A stretch of 7,418 bases of DNA from positions 551 to 7,968 of the forward strand of contig PMZX01000501.1 of assembly GCA_003170035.1 (NCBI GenBank), in the 5' to 3' direction. Origin of the DNA: Myxococcales bacterium. Its GTDB lineage: Bacteria; Myxococcota_A; Polyangia; Fen-1088. Shown here piece by piece: positions 1 to 5,864 of the stretch. Numbering within the stretch: position 1 is the stretch's first letter; each line of letters opens with the position of its first letter. The notes under the pieces were generated by a model that was given only the letters and a program-made list of their open reading frames with translations, searched no databases and had not been told where the DNA came from. Position numbers and translations under genes: made by a program.

Positions 1-701
1 TTGTCACGGTCGGGGCAGAGGAAGGTCTCGATGGTGCGGACCTCTGCGGCGGCAACGGCCTCGCGTTCGCGCTGGATACCGGTGCCCACTTCAAGGCTGA
101 CGCCCAAACTCAAGATCTTGGCGTCGTGGTTGTCGAAGCCGGTCCGTTCGGGCTGCTGCATGATGTGCAGGTAGCGCACGAAGGGTCCGATCCAGAAAGC
201 GCGCGCCTCTCCGATGGGTACCGAAAGCCCAGCGGCAACCGCGAAGCCAGCGCGGTTGAGTCCGCCAGTGCGGACGTAGAGCGCGTCAGCGTCCGCCCAC
301 GGCGAGATGGCGTAGAACGCGTCGTGGTCGGGGACATCGTGTGGCCGCTTGACCCGCAGACCTCCGCCGAAGGTCCACGCTGTCCCAAAATCGCCCAGGG
401 CGTTTTCGGCGGGCAGCGCCATGAAGCTCACGCTGGGCCCGACGTCCAGGTATTTGTTCAGAGTCCACAGGGCCTTGACGGTTTGTCCCCCGCCGACCTT
501 GAAAACATCCGACTGCGGATCAGTCAGCGGAAGCGCCACCCCGGGCTCCACTTTCAGAGCGAAATCGCCGACCTGCGCTGGCATGGGGTTGTGGCCCGAG
601 GTCTCGGCCTCGGATACTTGGGTGAACGGGCCGAGCAGGAGCAAGGCCGCGCCTGTGATGGCGGCCTTCGCTGAGCACGCCAGTCGGGAATCTTGGGTCA
701 T
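1..701 (-). CDS. OmpA-family outer-membrane beta-barrel protein, 5' part (runs off left edge)
   Basis: The first 233 residues are present; the gene continues beyond base 1. I translated this frame by hand and it is open throughout. Residues 1-33 form a signal peptide (hydrophobic stretch AAITGAALLLLGPF). Residues 45-207 alternate hydrophobic and polar residues, with glycine/aromatic-rich strands (FALKVEPGVALPLT, KYLDVGPSVSFMALP, AFWIGPFVRYLHI, ILSLGVSLEVGTG), as expected of an eight-strand-type barrel. After residue 207 comes a charged linker and then LCPDRD, which looks like the first calcium-binding TSP3-like repeat that joins barrel and OmpA peptidoglycan-binding domain in many delta-proteobacterial proteins. 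The OmpA domain itself would lie outside the window. The start is supported by GGAG at 708-711, six bases upstream of ATG. It likely links outer membrane to cell wall. The barrel is well supported; the OmpA tail is inferred. Confidence 0.78.
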   Translation of the reverse strand, partial: MTQDSRLACSAKAAITGAALLLLGPFTQVSEAETSGHNPMPAQVGDFALKVEPGVALPLTDPQSDVFKVGGGQTVKALWTLNKYLDVGPSVSFMALPAENALGDFGTAWTFGGGLRVKRPHDVPDHDAFYAISPWADADALYVRTGGLNRAGFAVAAGLSVPIGEARAFWIGPFVRYLHIMQQPERTGFDNHDAKILSLGVSLEVGTGIQREREAVAAAEVRTIETFLCPDRD

Positions 702-761
702 TTTTTTCTCCGCGTACGTTTGGTTTTGGCGGAGATCGTCCCCCGCACAATTGGTTCTTCC

Positions 762-783
762 CGGCCCCAACGGTCGGGGGCCG
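762..783 (-). promoter_or_regulatory. Strong hairpin in the predicted leader of the OmpA-like gene
   Basis: A perfect 7-bp inverted repeat (CGGCCCC / GGGGCCG) with an 8-base loop. It lies just downstream of the predicted sigma-54 transcription start (about 794) and 61 bases before the ATG. There is no T-tract after it on the minus strand, so it is more likely an mRNA-stabilising or translational element than an intrinsic terminator. The structure is seen; its function is a guess. Confidence 0.45.
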
Positions 784-804
784 TACGTCTCGGCACGGGG
801 CTAC

Positions 805-820
805 AGCACTTTTCGGGCCA
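805..820 (-). promoter_or_regulatory. Sigma-54-type -24/-12 promoter for the OmpA-like gene
   Basis: Read on the minus strand: TGGCCCGAAAAGTGCT. This matches 10 of 12 fixed positions of TGGCACR-N4-TTGCW, with exactly 10 bases between the invariant GG and GC. The predicted transcription start is near 794, giving a leader of about 93 bases to the ATG at 701. It is the only one of the five such elements here with AAAA rather than CATC in the spacer. Confidence 0.6.
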
Positions 821-882
821 CCAATGAGAAGCAAATAGGTTCAGGTAGTTACGTCGCAAGACGGTTCCAAAAGACCGGCCGA

Positions 883-919
883 TTCAATCGAAGTGACGTA
901 CCACCCCCCTCAATTCGAG
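883..919. promoter_or_regulatory. Candidate activator-binding sites (enhancer) upstream of the OmpA-like promoter
   Basis: Two related near-palindromic words lie 26 bases apart in step: TTCAATCGAA (883-892) and TCAATTCGAG (910-919). The second recurs exactly at 2410-2419. It is 89 bases upstream of the -24 element at 805-820, a normal distance for a sigma-54 enhancer-binding protein. The rest of the 300-base gap 702-1001 holds the promoter, leader hairpin and weak hairpins; I see no gene in it. Confidence 0.4.
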
Positions 920-924
920 GAGGG
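904..924 (-). terminator. Possible terminator or operator hairpin after the peptidase gene
   Basis: CCCcCCTC - AATTC - GAGGaGGG forms an 8-bp stem with one C/A mismatch. It lies 78 bases beyond the stop of the peptidase gene, in its direction of transcription. No T-run follows, so intrinsic termination is weakly supported. It overlaps the repeated word at 910-919, so the symmetry may instead belong to a protein-binding site. A smaller stem (CCGC/GCGG, 958-970) lies between it and the gene. Confidence 0.25.
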
Positions 925-1001
925 CAAGGGCCAATGTGCGCGGACGATCAGTCAAAGCCGCTCTGGGCGGTTGTCACGCTTTGGTGGCGCTGAAGTGCAA
1001 C

Positions 1002-1589
1002 CTATTGCGGGAAGACGACCAGCGTGACCTGACCGGCAGCGGCCCACTCGGCGGCGAACCCCTCGCGGCTGTTCACCCGTAGTCCCCGGGCCGGATCGAT
1101 AGTGAGAATGCGCTGCTTTTCCCGGTTGACACCTACGACCACCTCGTAGTGGGAGTACGTACTCCGGCCGTAACGTTTCATCAAGCCAACCAAGACCGGA
1201 TGGTGCTGATGGATCTCGCGATCGAGGTCGGCGAACTGCCCCGGGATGACGAAGGCCTGCAGGCCCTGTCGGCGGGCGAAATCGCGGAGGGCCGCTGCCC
1301 TGATGCCCCGCTCGGGCGCGGGCGGGTTGACGGCTGCTATACCGTCACGCGTGACCGGAAAGTGCCAATACCCGAGTACCATGGCCAGCGCAGCGGCACC
1401 ACAGTCCTCGTTGCCGCTTTGGCGTACGGTGGGCACGCCCTCGACCAACTCCCAGCCCTCCTCGCCCGTCAAATCGGTGAGCGTGGCATTTTTCGCGGAG
1501 CCCACATAGCAGCCGTTCGTCAGAAGGCAGCCGAGGAGCGCGAGGCGCTTGAGGCTCGCGACGCGTGGTCTAGCCGTGTGGACGCGCAC
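1002..1589 (-). CDS. C39-type cysteine peptidase, probable lipoprotein
   Basis: The 195-residue product has a basic N-terminus and short hydrophobic stretch ending in a Cys (LALLGCLLTNGC, C27), so it is probably a lipoprotein, although the lipobox is not ideal (T at -3). The mature part is a single papain-like C39/C39_2 domain: QSGNEDCGAAAL gives the oxyanion Gln (Q57) and nucleophile C63, SHYEVVVGV gives H147, and IDPARG gives D165. All four catalytic positions are intact. C39 domains classically cleave leader peptides after double glycine, usually as part of an ABC exporter; here the domain stands alone with an export signal, resembling the PA2778 type. The start is GTG, six bases after the preceding stop and without a clear Shine-Dalgarno, so translational coupling is likely. 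It is the last gene of a three-gene unit. The substrate is unknown; the small upstream proteins are candidates. Confidence 0.82.
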   Translation of the reverse strand: MRVHTARPRVASLKRLALLGCLLTNGCYVGSAKNATLTDLTGEEGWELVEGVPTVRQSGNEDCGAAALAMVLGYWHFPVTRDGIAAVNPPAPERGIRAAALRDFARRQGLQAFVIPGQFADLDREIHQHHPVLVGLMKRYGRSTYSHYEVVVGVNREKQRILTIDPARGLRVNSREGFAAEWAAAGQVTLVVFPQ

Positions 1590-1595
1590 CGGAGA

Positions 1596-1889
1596 CTAGC
1601 GGAGCAGGACAATGACAAGCACCACGACCAGCACCACAACCAGCACGCCAGTCCCGATGTAGATTCCCCCGCCGCCGCCCTCGAACTGGCCAAGCTGCGG
1701 GGCGGCCGCCTCGCGCGTGGCGTAGTCGCGGGTGCCGCCGACAGAGTCAGCCACCGGCGCGGACGCGACGAGTTGCCCGCCGGGAGCCTCGACCACCGCC
1801 GCCGAAGGCGCGCGGGGAATCCCAGCCTGCGCGATCAACGGAACGCAACAGAGAGCTACCAGCAACACACCTGTGATGAGTTTCTTCAT
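1596..1889 (-). CDS. Small exported protein with C-terminal hydrophobic anchor
   Basis: I do not recognise this 97-residue protein. It begins with a clear signal peptide (MKKLITGVLLVALCCVPLIAQA, likely cleaved after AQA at residue 22), has a mature middle of about 50 residues rich in Ala, Val, Pro and Gly, then five consecutive glycines (71-75) and an almost pure Val/Leu/Ile segment (81-96), ending in a single Arg. It should be exported and held in the inner membrane by its C-terminus. The ATG at 1889 is chosen over longer in-frame starts because AAAGGA sits just upstream and the signal peptide begins there. It lies 41 bases after the Cys-tail gene and 6 bases before the peptidase. It contains three GG sites (37-38, 51-52, 71-75), the sort of site that C39 peptidases cut; that it is a substrate is speculation. 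Confidence 0.75.
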   Translation of the reverse strand: MKKLITGVLLVALCCVPLIAQAGIPRAPSAAVVEAPGGQLVASAPVADSVGGTRDYATREAAAPQLGQFEGGGGGIYIGTGVLVVVLVVVLVIVLLR

Positions 1890-1930
1890 GGAATGTCCTT
1901 TGCGACAGGTTTGGGGTGATGACCAACATC

Positions 1931-2251
1931 TCATGTGGAGCAGCCCAGCTTTGCCTTCGCGCCTTTGGAGTTGGAGCAATCTCCCGTGCAGGGGGTCGGC
2001 TCCAACAGCGTCAGGATCTTGCTCCATGTATCCTTGTGCACGGCCCTTCGAGGAAGTACGTGCCCCATTACGGTCGCCGACCTTGTTGCCTGTTGCACGC
2101 CTCGATCGAGTTGCCCCAAGTCGAGGTACTCCTCACCATCCAGGAGACGCGCGGCCGCCTCTGCGGTGCTCACGCTGGCGACTTCATCGTCAGAGAGCAG
2201 CTTCAGAACGCTTTCACGGGTCACATTCTCGGTTTGCATGTCATGTTTCAT
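1931..2251 (-). CDS. Small soluble protein with Cys-containing C-terminal tail, function unknown
   Basis: I do not recognise this 106-residue protein. It has no signal peptide or membrane segment. Residues 10-50 look helical and acidic (TRESVLKLLSDDEVASVS, then LDGEEYLDLGQLDRG). Residues 60-84 include LPRRAVHKDTWSKILTLL. The tail from residue 88 has a different composition and holds three cysteines (C88, C92, C104) with CxxxC spacing and several Lys/Gly/Ser. The ATG at 2251 is supported by AAGGGG seven bases upstream; an in-frame GTG at 2329 would lie upstream of the predicted transcription start and is rejected. It is the first gene of the peptidase unit, about 42 bases after a predicted sigma-54 start. 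The body-plus-tail layout is compatible with a peptide precursor or a small regulatory/metal-binding protein; neither is shown. Confidence 0.7.
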   Translation of the reverse strand: MKHDMQTENVTRESVLKLLSDDEVASVSTAEAAARLLDGEEYLDLGQLDRGVQQATRSATVMGHVLPRRAVHKDTWSKILTLLEPTPCTGDCSNSKGAKAKLGCST

Positions 2252-2303
2252 CTCGGTTCCCCTTCTCGAGTTTTGCATCAAATGCTGGTCAAACTGAGAA
2301 TGC

Positions 2304-2319
2304 TGCACGATGTGTGCCG
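2304..2319 (-). promoter_or_regulatory. Sigma-54-type -24/-12 promoter for the three-gene peptidase unit
   Basis: Minus-strand CGGCACACATCGTGCA matches 10 of 12 consensus positions with exact GG-N10-GC spacing. The predicted start is near 2293 and the first gene's ATG is at 2251. It faces away from a very similar promoter at 2507-2522; the two share GGCAC-R-CATCGTGC. Confidence 0.62.
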
Positions 2320-2387
2320 ATGTCCTCACGGGTTGTCCTTTCCGGCGCGACGAGGCGTTTTAGGGGCGCGCACGTCCACCTAGCCAG

Positions 2388-2419
2388 TCAAGTTGAAGGA
2401 CGACCTCATTCAATTCGAG
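2388..2419. promoter_or_regulatory. Candidate shared enhancer between two divergent sigma-54 promoters
   Basis: This lies midway between the divergent promoters. It holds the odd palindrome TCAAGTTGA (2388-2396), an inverted repeat TTGAA-N11-TTCAA (2393-2413), and TCAATTCGAG (2410-2419), which is identical to 910-919. The last word is 90 bases from the minus promoter and 87 bases from the plus promoter. A bound activator could serve both units. The 374-base gap 2252-2625 otherwise shows only the two promoters and leaders. Confidence 0.4.
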
Positions 2420-2506
2420 TCAGTTGGGGTCGCCCAATCGCAACGTGTCAACGAGAACTGCAATCCGTGCCTACGCCTTGGCCCACGCGACCGCGCTTCC
2501 ACGCCA

Positions 2507-2522
2507 TGGCACGCATCGTGCT
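2507..2522 (+). promoter_or_regulatory. Sigma-54-type -24/-12 promoter for the Tyr/Gly-rich protein and ABC importer
   Basis: TGGCACGCATCGTGCT matches 11 of 12 fixed positions; only the first T of TTGC is replaced by G. The GG-GC spacing is exactly 10. The predicted start is near 2533, about 93 bases before the ATG at 2626. It is one of the two best matches in the window. Confidence 0.7.
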
Positions 2523-2625
2523 CCGTACCTTGTTGTAGACGACTTCCGAGCAAGAGCACGGTGGCCGCTTCCAGTAACCATTTTTTGGGCGACGAAAGCA
2601 CCTTGTCTCGTCCTGAGGTGTTGCC

Positions 2626-3372
2626 ATGAAAAGCAAACTGAGTATTGGCCTTTGTTTTTTGCTTCTGGGATCCGGCTTGGCCCAGGCCCAGGACATGACC
2701 GCCGTTGAGGATTCAAGGAACCAGGTCTCACCGCCTGGCCCTCCACCGCAGGCGGTAGAGCCGCCCACAGCGGCGCCAGATCAGCAGCCACCTGCGCCGC
2801 CCCAGCAGCCAGCCCCGCCAGGGCAAGCACAACCTCAGATTCAGCCGCGTGCAGGAGGACCGCAGACGGCCACGGAGGGCCAGTGGGTATACACAGGCGA
2901 GTATGGCTGGATTTGGATGCCCTACGGCGGCCAGTACACGTACGAAGGCACGGCCAGCGATGCTTCTCCCTATTCCTATGCGTACTATCCCAGCTACGGA
3001 TGGATGTGGCTGGCGGCGCCCTGGATTTGGGGCTGGGGTGCCTATCCCTACTTTGGCCCGCGTGGTCCGAGCGGCTTTGGCTGGTATCGCGGACTGTACC
3101 GCTCCGGCTATGGATGGGGCGGATACCACGGTGGCGTCCGTGGGGGATACGGCGTCGCTGGCGGCAATCGTGCCGGGAATGGGTTCGGTGGTGGCGCGCG
3201 CGGCGCGAGTGTCTATCGCGCGGGCGGCGGATTCCGCGGCAGCGGCGGCAACACGCGCGCTGGCGGTGGCTTCCGCGGCGGCGGTGGCGGGGGCAGCTCG
3301 CGCGCTGGCGGTGGATTCCGCGGCGGTGGCGGCGGCTCGCGTGGTGGGGGACATGGCGGCGGACATCGCTGA
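2626..3372 (+). CDS. Secreted Pro-rich, Tyr/Trp-rich and Gly-rich envelope protein
   Basis: The 248-residue product carries a signal peptide (residues 1-21, cleavage after AQA), a Pro/Gln-rich linker (about 36-77), an aromatic block (84-165) with repeated YGW-type motifs (EYGWIWMPYG, SYGWMWLAAPWIWGWG, FGWYRG), and a Gly/Arg tail with three copies of RAGGGFRG (198-205, 211-218, 226-233) ending in GGHGGGHR. There is no enzyme motif. The composition suggests a surface, matrix or cell-wall-associated structural protein; the His/Gly end could bind metal. GAGGTG at 2615-2620 fixes the start. It is the first gene after a sigma-54-type promoter, and the importer ATPase gene starts 18 bases after its stop, so the three genes are probably co-transcribed. 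Codon use in the tail is constrained by the repeats. The precise function is unknown. Confidence 0.85.
   Translation: MKSKLSIGLCFLLLGSGLAQAQDMTAVEDSRNQVSPPGPPPQAVEPPTAAPDQQPPAPPQQPAPPGQAQPQIQPRAGGPQTATEGQWVYTGEYGWIWMPYGGQYTYEGTASDASPYSYAYYPSYGWMWLAAPWIWGWGAYPYFGPRGPSGFGWYRGLYRSGYGWGGYHGGVRGGYGVAGGNRAGNGFGGGARGASVYRAGGGFRGSGGNTRAGGGFRGGGGGGSSRAGGGFRGGGGGSRGGGHGGGHR
3217..3324 (+). repeat. Three 24-base in-gene repeats encoding RAGGGFRG
   Basis: Copies lie at 3217-3240, 3256-3279 and 3301-3324, and differ only at a few third-codon positions. They lie in frame in the Gly-rich tail, so copy number could change without breaking the gene. Confidence 0.85.
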
Positions 3373-3389
3373 GAGTTTGGCGGCGACGG

Positions 3390-4136
3390 ATGGAAGTGGG
3401 AAGTGGATCGGTGGATGACTCGGCGGATACTCGTCCCCCGGCTCTCGAAGTGAAAGACCTCTCGGTTGGGTTCGATCGAACGACCGTCATCGAACGACTG
3501 TCTTTCGAGGTTCCGCATGGCAGCGCGCTCGCGATCGTCGGGCCGAACGGTGCGGGCAAGAGCGTTCTCGCCAGGGCGCTCATCGGTGCCCTGCCTCATG
3601 CGGGCACGATAGAATGGGAAGAAGGCACGAAGATCGGTTACGTGCCTCAGAAGCTCGATATCGAGCGGGACCTGCCCATCACGGGCGGTGACTTTCTGCA
3701 CGCGAAGGCAATAGTCTCGCGCGCGTCCGAAGCTGACGTTGCCACTGTGCTGGGACTCGTGGGGCTCAAGCCAGAGTCCGCCGGTAAGCCCATCGGGGCG
3801 CTGTCGGGAGGCCAGTTCCAGCGGTTGCTGGTTGCGGCCGCGCTGGTCGGACACCCAACGGTCTTGCTACTCGACGAGCCCACCTCAGGCGTGGACGAGC
3901 CGGGCCAGGACACGATCAACCATACGCTCGATCGTCTTCGCGCCGAGCGCGGTTTGACCATTCTGTTCATCTCGCACGATCTGAGTGTCGTGTATCAGTA
4001 CGCCACCAATGTGCTGTGTCTGTCGCGCGGGCATGCGTGCTTCGGCGCCCCGAGGACGATTCTTACCCCCCAGCTCCTTCAGGAGCTATACGGCGCGCCC
4101 GTCGCCTACCACGTTCACCATGACCTTCGACCTTAA
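3390..4136 (+). CDS. ABC transporter ATP-binding protein, zinc/manganese importer type
   Basis: The 248-residue ATPase powers an ABC importer on the cytoplasmic face. All motifs are intact: Walker A GPNGAGKS (51-58), Q-loop Q87 in GYVPQ, signature LSGGQ (138-142), Walker B VLLLDEP (158-164), D-loop SGVD and switch H196 (ISHDLSVV). The order, length and a His-rich end (HVHH, 241-244) fit the ZnuC/MntB group, which pairs with ABC-3 permeases like the next gene. The start is uncertain: ATG 3390 is used; an in-frame GTG at 3411 would remove seven residues, and the conserved domain begins only at about residue 18. The frame is open far upstream, inside the preceding gene, but that is low-complexity shadow. 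The last 17 bases overlap the permease gene. Zinc versus manganese cannot be decided from the ATPase. Confidence 0.93.
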   Translation: MEVGSGSVDDSADTRPPALEVKDLSVGFDRTTVIERLSFEVPHGSALAIVGPNGAGKSVLARALIGALPHAGTIEWEEGTKIGYVPQKLDIERDLPITGGDFLHAKAIVSRASEADVATVLGLVGLKPESAGKPIGALSGGQFQRLLVAAALVGHPTVLLLDEPTSGVDEPGQDTINHTLDRLRAERGLTILFISHDLSVVYQYATNVLCLSRGHACFGAPRTILTPQLLQELYGAPVAYHVHHDLRP

Positions 4137-4887
4137 CGCCATCGCGCTTTCCGTTGCAACCGGCGCCGCCGCGGGCTTGGTCGGCTGCTTCGCTGTCATG
4201 CGCCGGATGACTCTCGCCGCGGACGCCATCTCGCATATCGCGCTTCCTGGCATTGGAGTGGCGATCCTGCTGCGTATTCACCCGATCCTGGGTGGCGTCG
4301 CCGCGCTCCTGGTGGGGACGCTGCTGGTCTGGGGCATCGAGAATAGGACACGACTTGCCACAGAGACGATTATCGGGGTGGTCTTCTCGACCGCGCTCGC
4401 CATCGGCAGCCTGATTACCTCCGGAGAGGAACTCATCGAAGCACTCTTCGGCGGCGTGGGGCACTTGACCGCGGTCGAGGCCACGTTCGGTCTTGTACTA
4501 GCGCTCGGCGTGATTGGGTTCGTTCTGTGGCAAAGACACCGACTCGTGCTGGCGCTGGTCTCTCCTGAAATCGCCCACACGGCTGGTATCAACGTCCCAC
4601 GGTTGAACCTCTACTTCTTGCTCGTCTTCGCGCTGACCATCGCACTCGGTCTGCGCTACCTCGGGGTGCTGCTCGTCGGCTCGTTGGTGATCATCCCCGC
4701 CGCGACGGCCAAACGACTCGCCCGGAGCCTGCGAGGCATGCTGGTCATCTCCGTCGCCGTCTCGATCGCGTCGACGACACTGGGCACCTGGCTCTCTCTC
4801 GCACTGCACCGGACTCCAGGATCGATGATCGTCCTTGTGGCCGCGAGCTTCTTTCTCCTGAGCTTGCTGCGCCGATCGGGCACCTGA
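4120..4887 (+). CDS. ABC-3 family metal permease (ZnuB/MntB-like)
   Basis: The 255-residue inner-membrane protein has about eight hydrophobic segments and the family signature DAISHIALPGIGVA (35-48), followed by VGTLLVWGIE, IIGVVFSTALAIGSL, LGVLLVGSLVIIPAATA (181-197) and a C-terminal TPGSMIVLVAASFFLLSLL. It forms the membrane channel for the ATPase encoded just upstream; the ATG lies inside the ATPase gene (17-base overlap), which implies translational coupling. The substrate is a divalent metal, zinc or manganese most likely (iron is possible). No periplasmic binding-protein (ZnuA/MntC-like) gene is adjacent on either side, so that part must be encoded elsewhere, or the upstream secreted protein plays some related role (speculative). 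It ends 15 bases from the convergent cation-efflux gene. Confidence 0.93.
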   Translation: MTFDLNAIALSVATGAAAGLVGCFAVMRRMTLAADAISHIALPGIGVAILLRIHPILGGVAALLVGTLLVWGIENRTRLATETIIGVVFSTALAIGSLITSGEELIEALFGGVGHLTAVEATFGLVLALGVIGFVLWQRHRLVLALVSPEIAHTAGINVPRLNLYFLLVFALTIALGLRYLGVLLVGSLVIIPAATAKRLARSLRGMLVISVAVSIASTTLGTWLSLALHRTPGSMIVLVAASFFLLSLLRRSGT

Positions 4888-4896
4888 CCGCCGATC
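4874..4896. terminator. Weak inverted repeat at the convergent gene junction
   Basis: GATCGG (4874-4879) and CCGATC (4891-4896) are separated by 11 bases, spanning the permease stop and the 15-base gap before the cation-efflux stop. There is no T-run on either strand. It could act as a weak bidirectional terminator. No better candidate is present in this tight junction. Confidence 0.25.
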
Positions 4897-4902
4897 CGGA
4901 AG

Positions 4903-5820
4903 TCAGCGCCCACAGGGCACGAGGTCGACCCGCGCGATGACCGGTGTCTTGCGTCTCAAGACGTCCTCGGTCGCGCGCACGAGCTCCTCGACGCTGGCGC
5001 CGTTCAGCGCCTCGTCGATCGCCACGCGTGCGACGACCCATGCCTGTCGCGGCCCGATGAACGTCACCACCAGCTCCGTTACCGCCACGATGCCAGGCTG
5101 GGCGGCAATCGTCTTTCCGATGCTGCCTCGCAGGGCTGCGGACGCCTGGCCCCCGATGAGGATGTCACCATTCCGTGCGGCGAGCTGAAAGGCGACAAGG
5201 CCGAGCAGGCTCCCAACCATGATGGCGGCGATTCCGTCGGAAATTCCGGACCCAGTGGCCTGGTGGAGCGCGATCCCCGCGAAGGCGATCAGGTTGCCGA
5301 CCAGCGCCGCAGCATCCTCCGCGAACACCGCCCGCACGACCGGGTCCGAGCTTCGATCGAGGTGCTCCAGGAGTGTTCGCTCCAGCGCCCGGGCCTCTCT
5401 CTTGAGCTGCCGGTGGGCCTGGATCAAGGACACGCCATCCAGACAAAACGAAACGAGGAGGACCAAGTAGGCGATCCGGAATGACAAGATTGGTTGTCGG
5501 TGGACCAGCCCATCGATACCCTGATGCACTGATAGCAAGGCGCCAATCGCGAACACTCCCATGGCCGCGACCAGCGCCCAGAAATACGCCGCGCGCCCGT
5601 GGCCGAGTGGATGCTGCTCATCCGGCGGGCGACCGCTGCGCCGCTGGGCGAGCAGCAGCAGTACCTCGTTGCCGCTGTCGGCGAAGGCATGGAACGCCTC
5701 TGCCCACATCGCGCTCGACCCCGTGAACAACGCAGCCACCACCTTCGCGAGTGCAGTGGCAAGGTTCGCGACCAGGGCAACCGCGACGGTAAAGAGGCTG
5801 TTGGCTGTTCTCGAACGCAT
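4903..5820 (-). CDS. Cation diffusion facilitator (ZnT9-like metal efflux protein)
   Basis: The 305-residue inner-membrane transporter exchanges a divalent cation, probably zinc, for protons. Six hydrophobic segments are visible up to about residue 215, followed by a cytoplasmic C-terminal domain (225-305). The TM2 metal site is HAFAD (H44, D48), then HPLGHGR (70-76). TM5 has AEDAAALVG (E168, D169) instead of the usual HxxxD, a pattern I associate with the SLC30A9/ZnT9 subgroup rather than YiiP/FieF. The C-terminal domain keeps the expected beta-alpha-beta layout (IVAVTELVVTFIGPRQAWVVARV). ATG 5820 is the first possible start because an in-frame TGA lies two codons upstream; its Shine-Dalgarno is weak. 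It follows grpE by 44 bases on the same strand and is probably co-transcribed. It converges on a metal importer, so uptake and efflux sit together. The metal is inferred, not shown. Confidence 0.9.
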   Translation of the reverse strand: MRSRTANSLFTVAVALVANLATALAKVVAALFTGSSAMWAEAFHAFADSGNEVLLLLAQRRSGRPPDEQHPLGHGRAAYFWALVAAMGVFAIGALLSVHQGIDGLVHRQPILSFRIAYLVLLVSFCLDGVSLIQAHRQLKREARALERTLLEHLDRSSDPVVRAVFAEDAAALVGNLIAFAGIALHQATGSGISDGIAAIMVGSLLGLVAFQLAARNGDILIGGQASAALRGSIGKTIAAQPGIVAVTELVVTFIGPRQAWVVARVAIDEALNGASVEELVRATEDVLRRKTPVIARVDLVPCGR

Positions 5821-5864
5821 CGCTCATCTGGCCTGCGTCTTCGGTTTCCGTGGTAGCTGTTGGC

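Noticed and set aside
852..868. Second sigma-54-like site on the minus strand (TTGGAACCGTCTTGC)
   Set aside because: Only 9 bases lie between GG and GC; the spacing of 10 is strictly required.
126..993. Plus-strand open frames opposite the OmpA-like gene
   Set aside because: The minus-strand frame gives a signal peptide, barrel strands and a ribosome-binding site; the plus frames have no recognisable features.
1596..1690. PEP-CTERM sorting signal at the end of the 97-residue protein
   Set aside because: There is a hydrophobic end and one Arg, but no PEP motif before it and no basic cluster after it.
1732..2538. Plus-strand open frames across the three-gene unit
   Set aside because: They contradict signal peptide, Shine-Dalgarno and spacing evidence on the minus strand and cross both predicted promoters.
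2883..3389. Long in-frame extension upstream of the importer ATPase
   Set aside because: It lies inside the Tyr/Gly-rich gene, reads as Arg/Trp-rich low complexity, and adds residues before the normal ABC domain; ATG 3390 fits family length.
2471..3583. 370-residue minus-strand open frame opposite the Tyr/Gly-rich gene
   Set aside because: Arg/His/Ser-rich composition caused by the reverse complement of Gly/Pro codons; it crosses a gene boundary and the divergent promoter.
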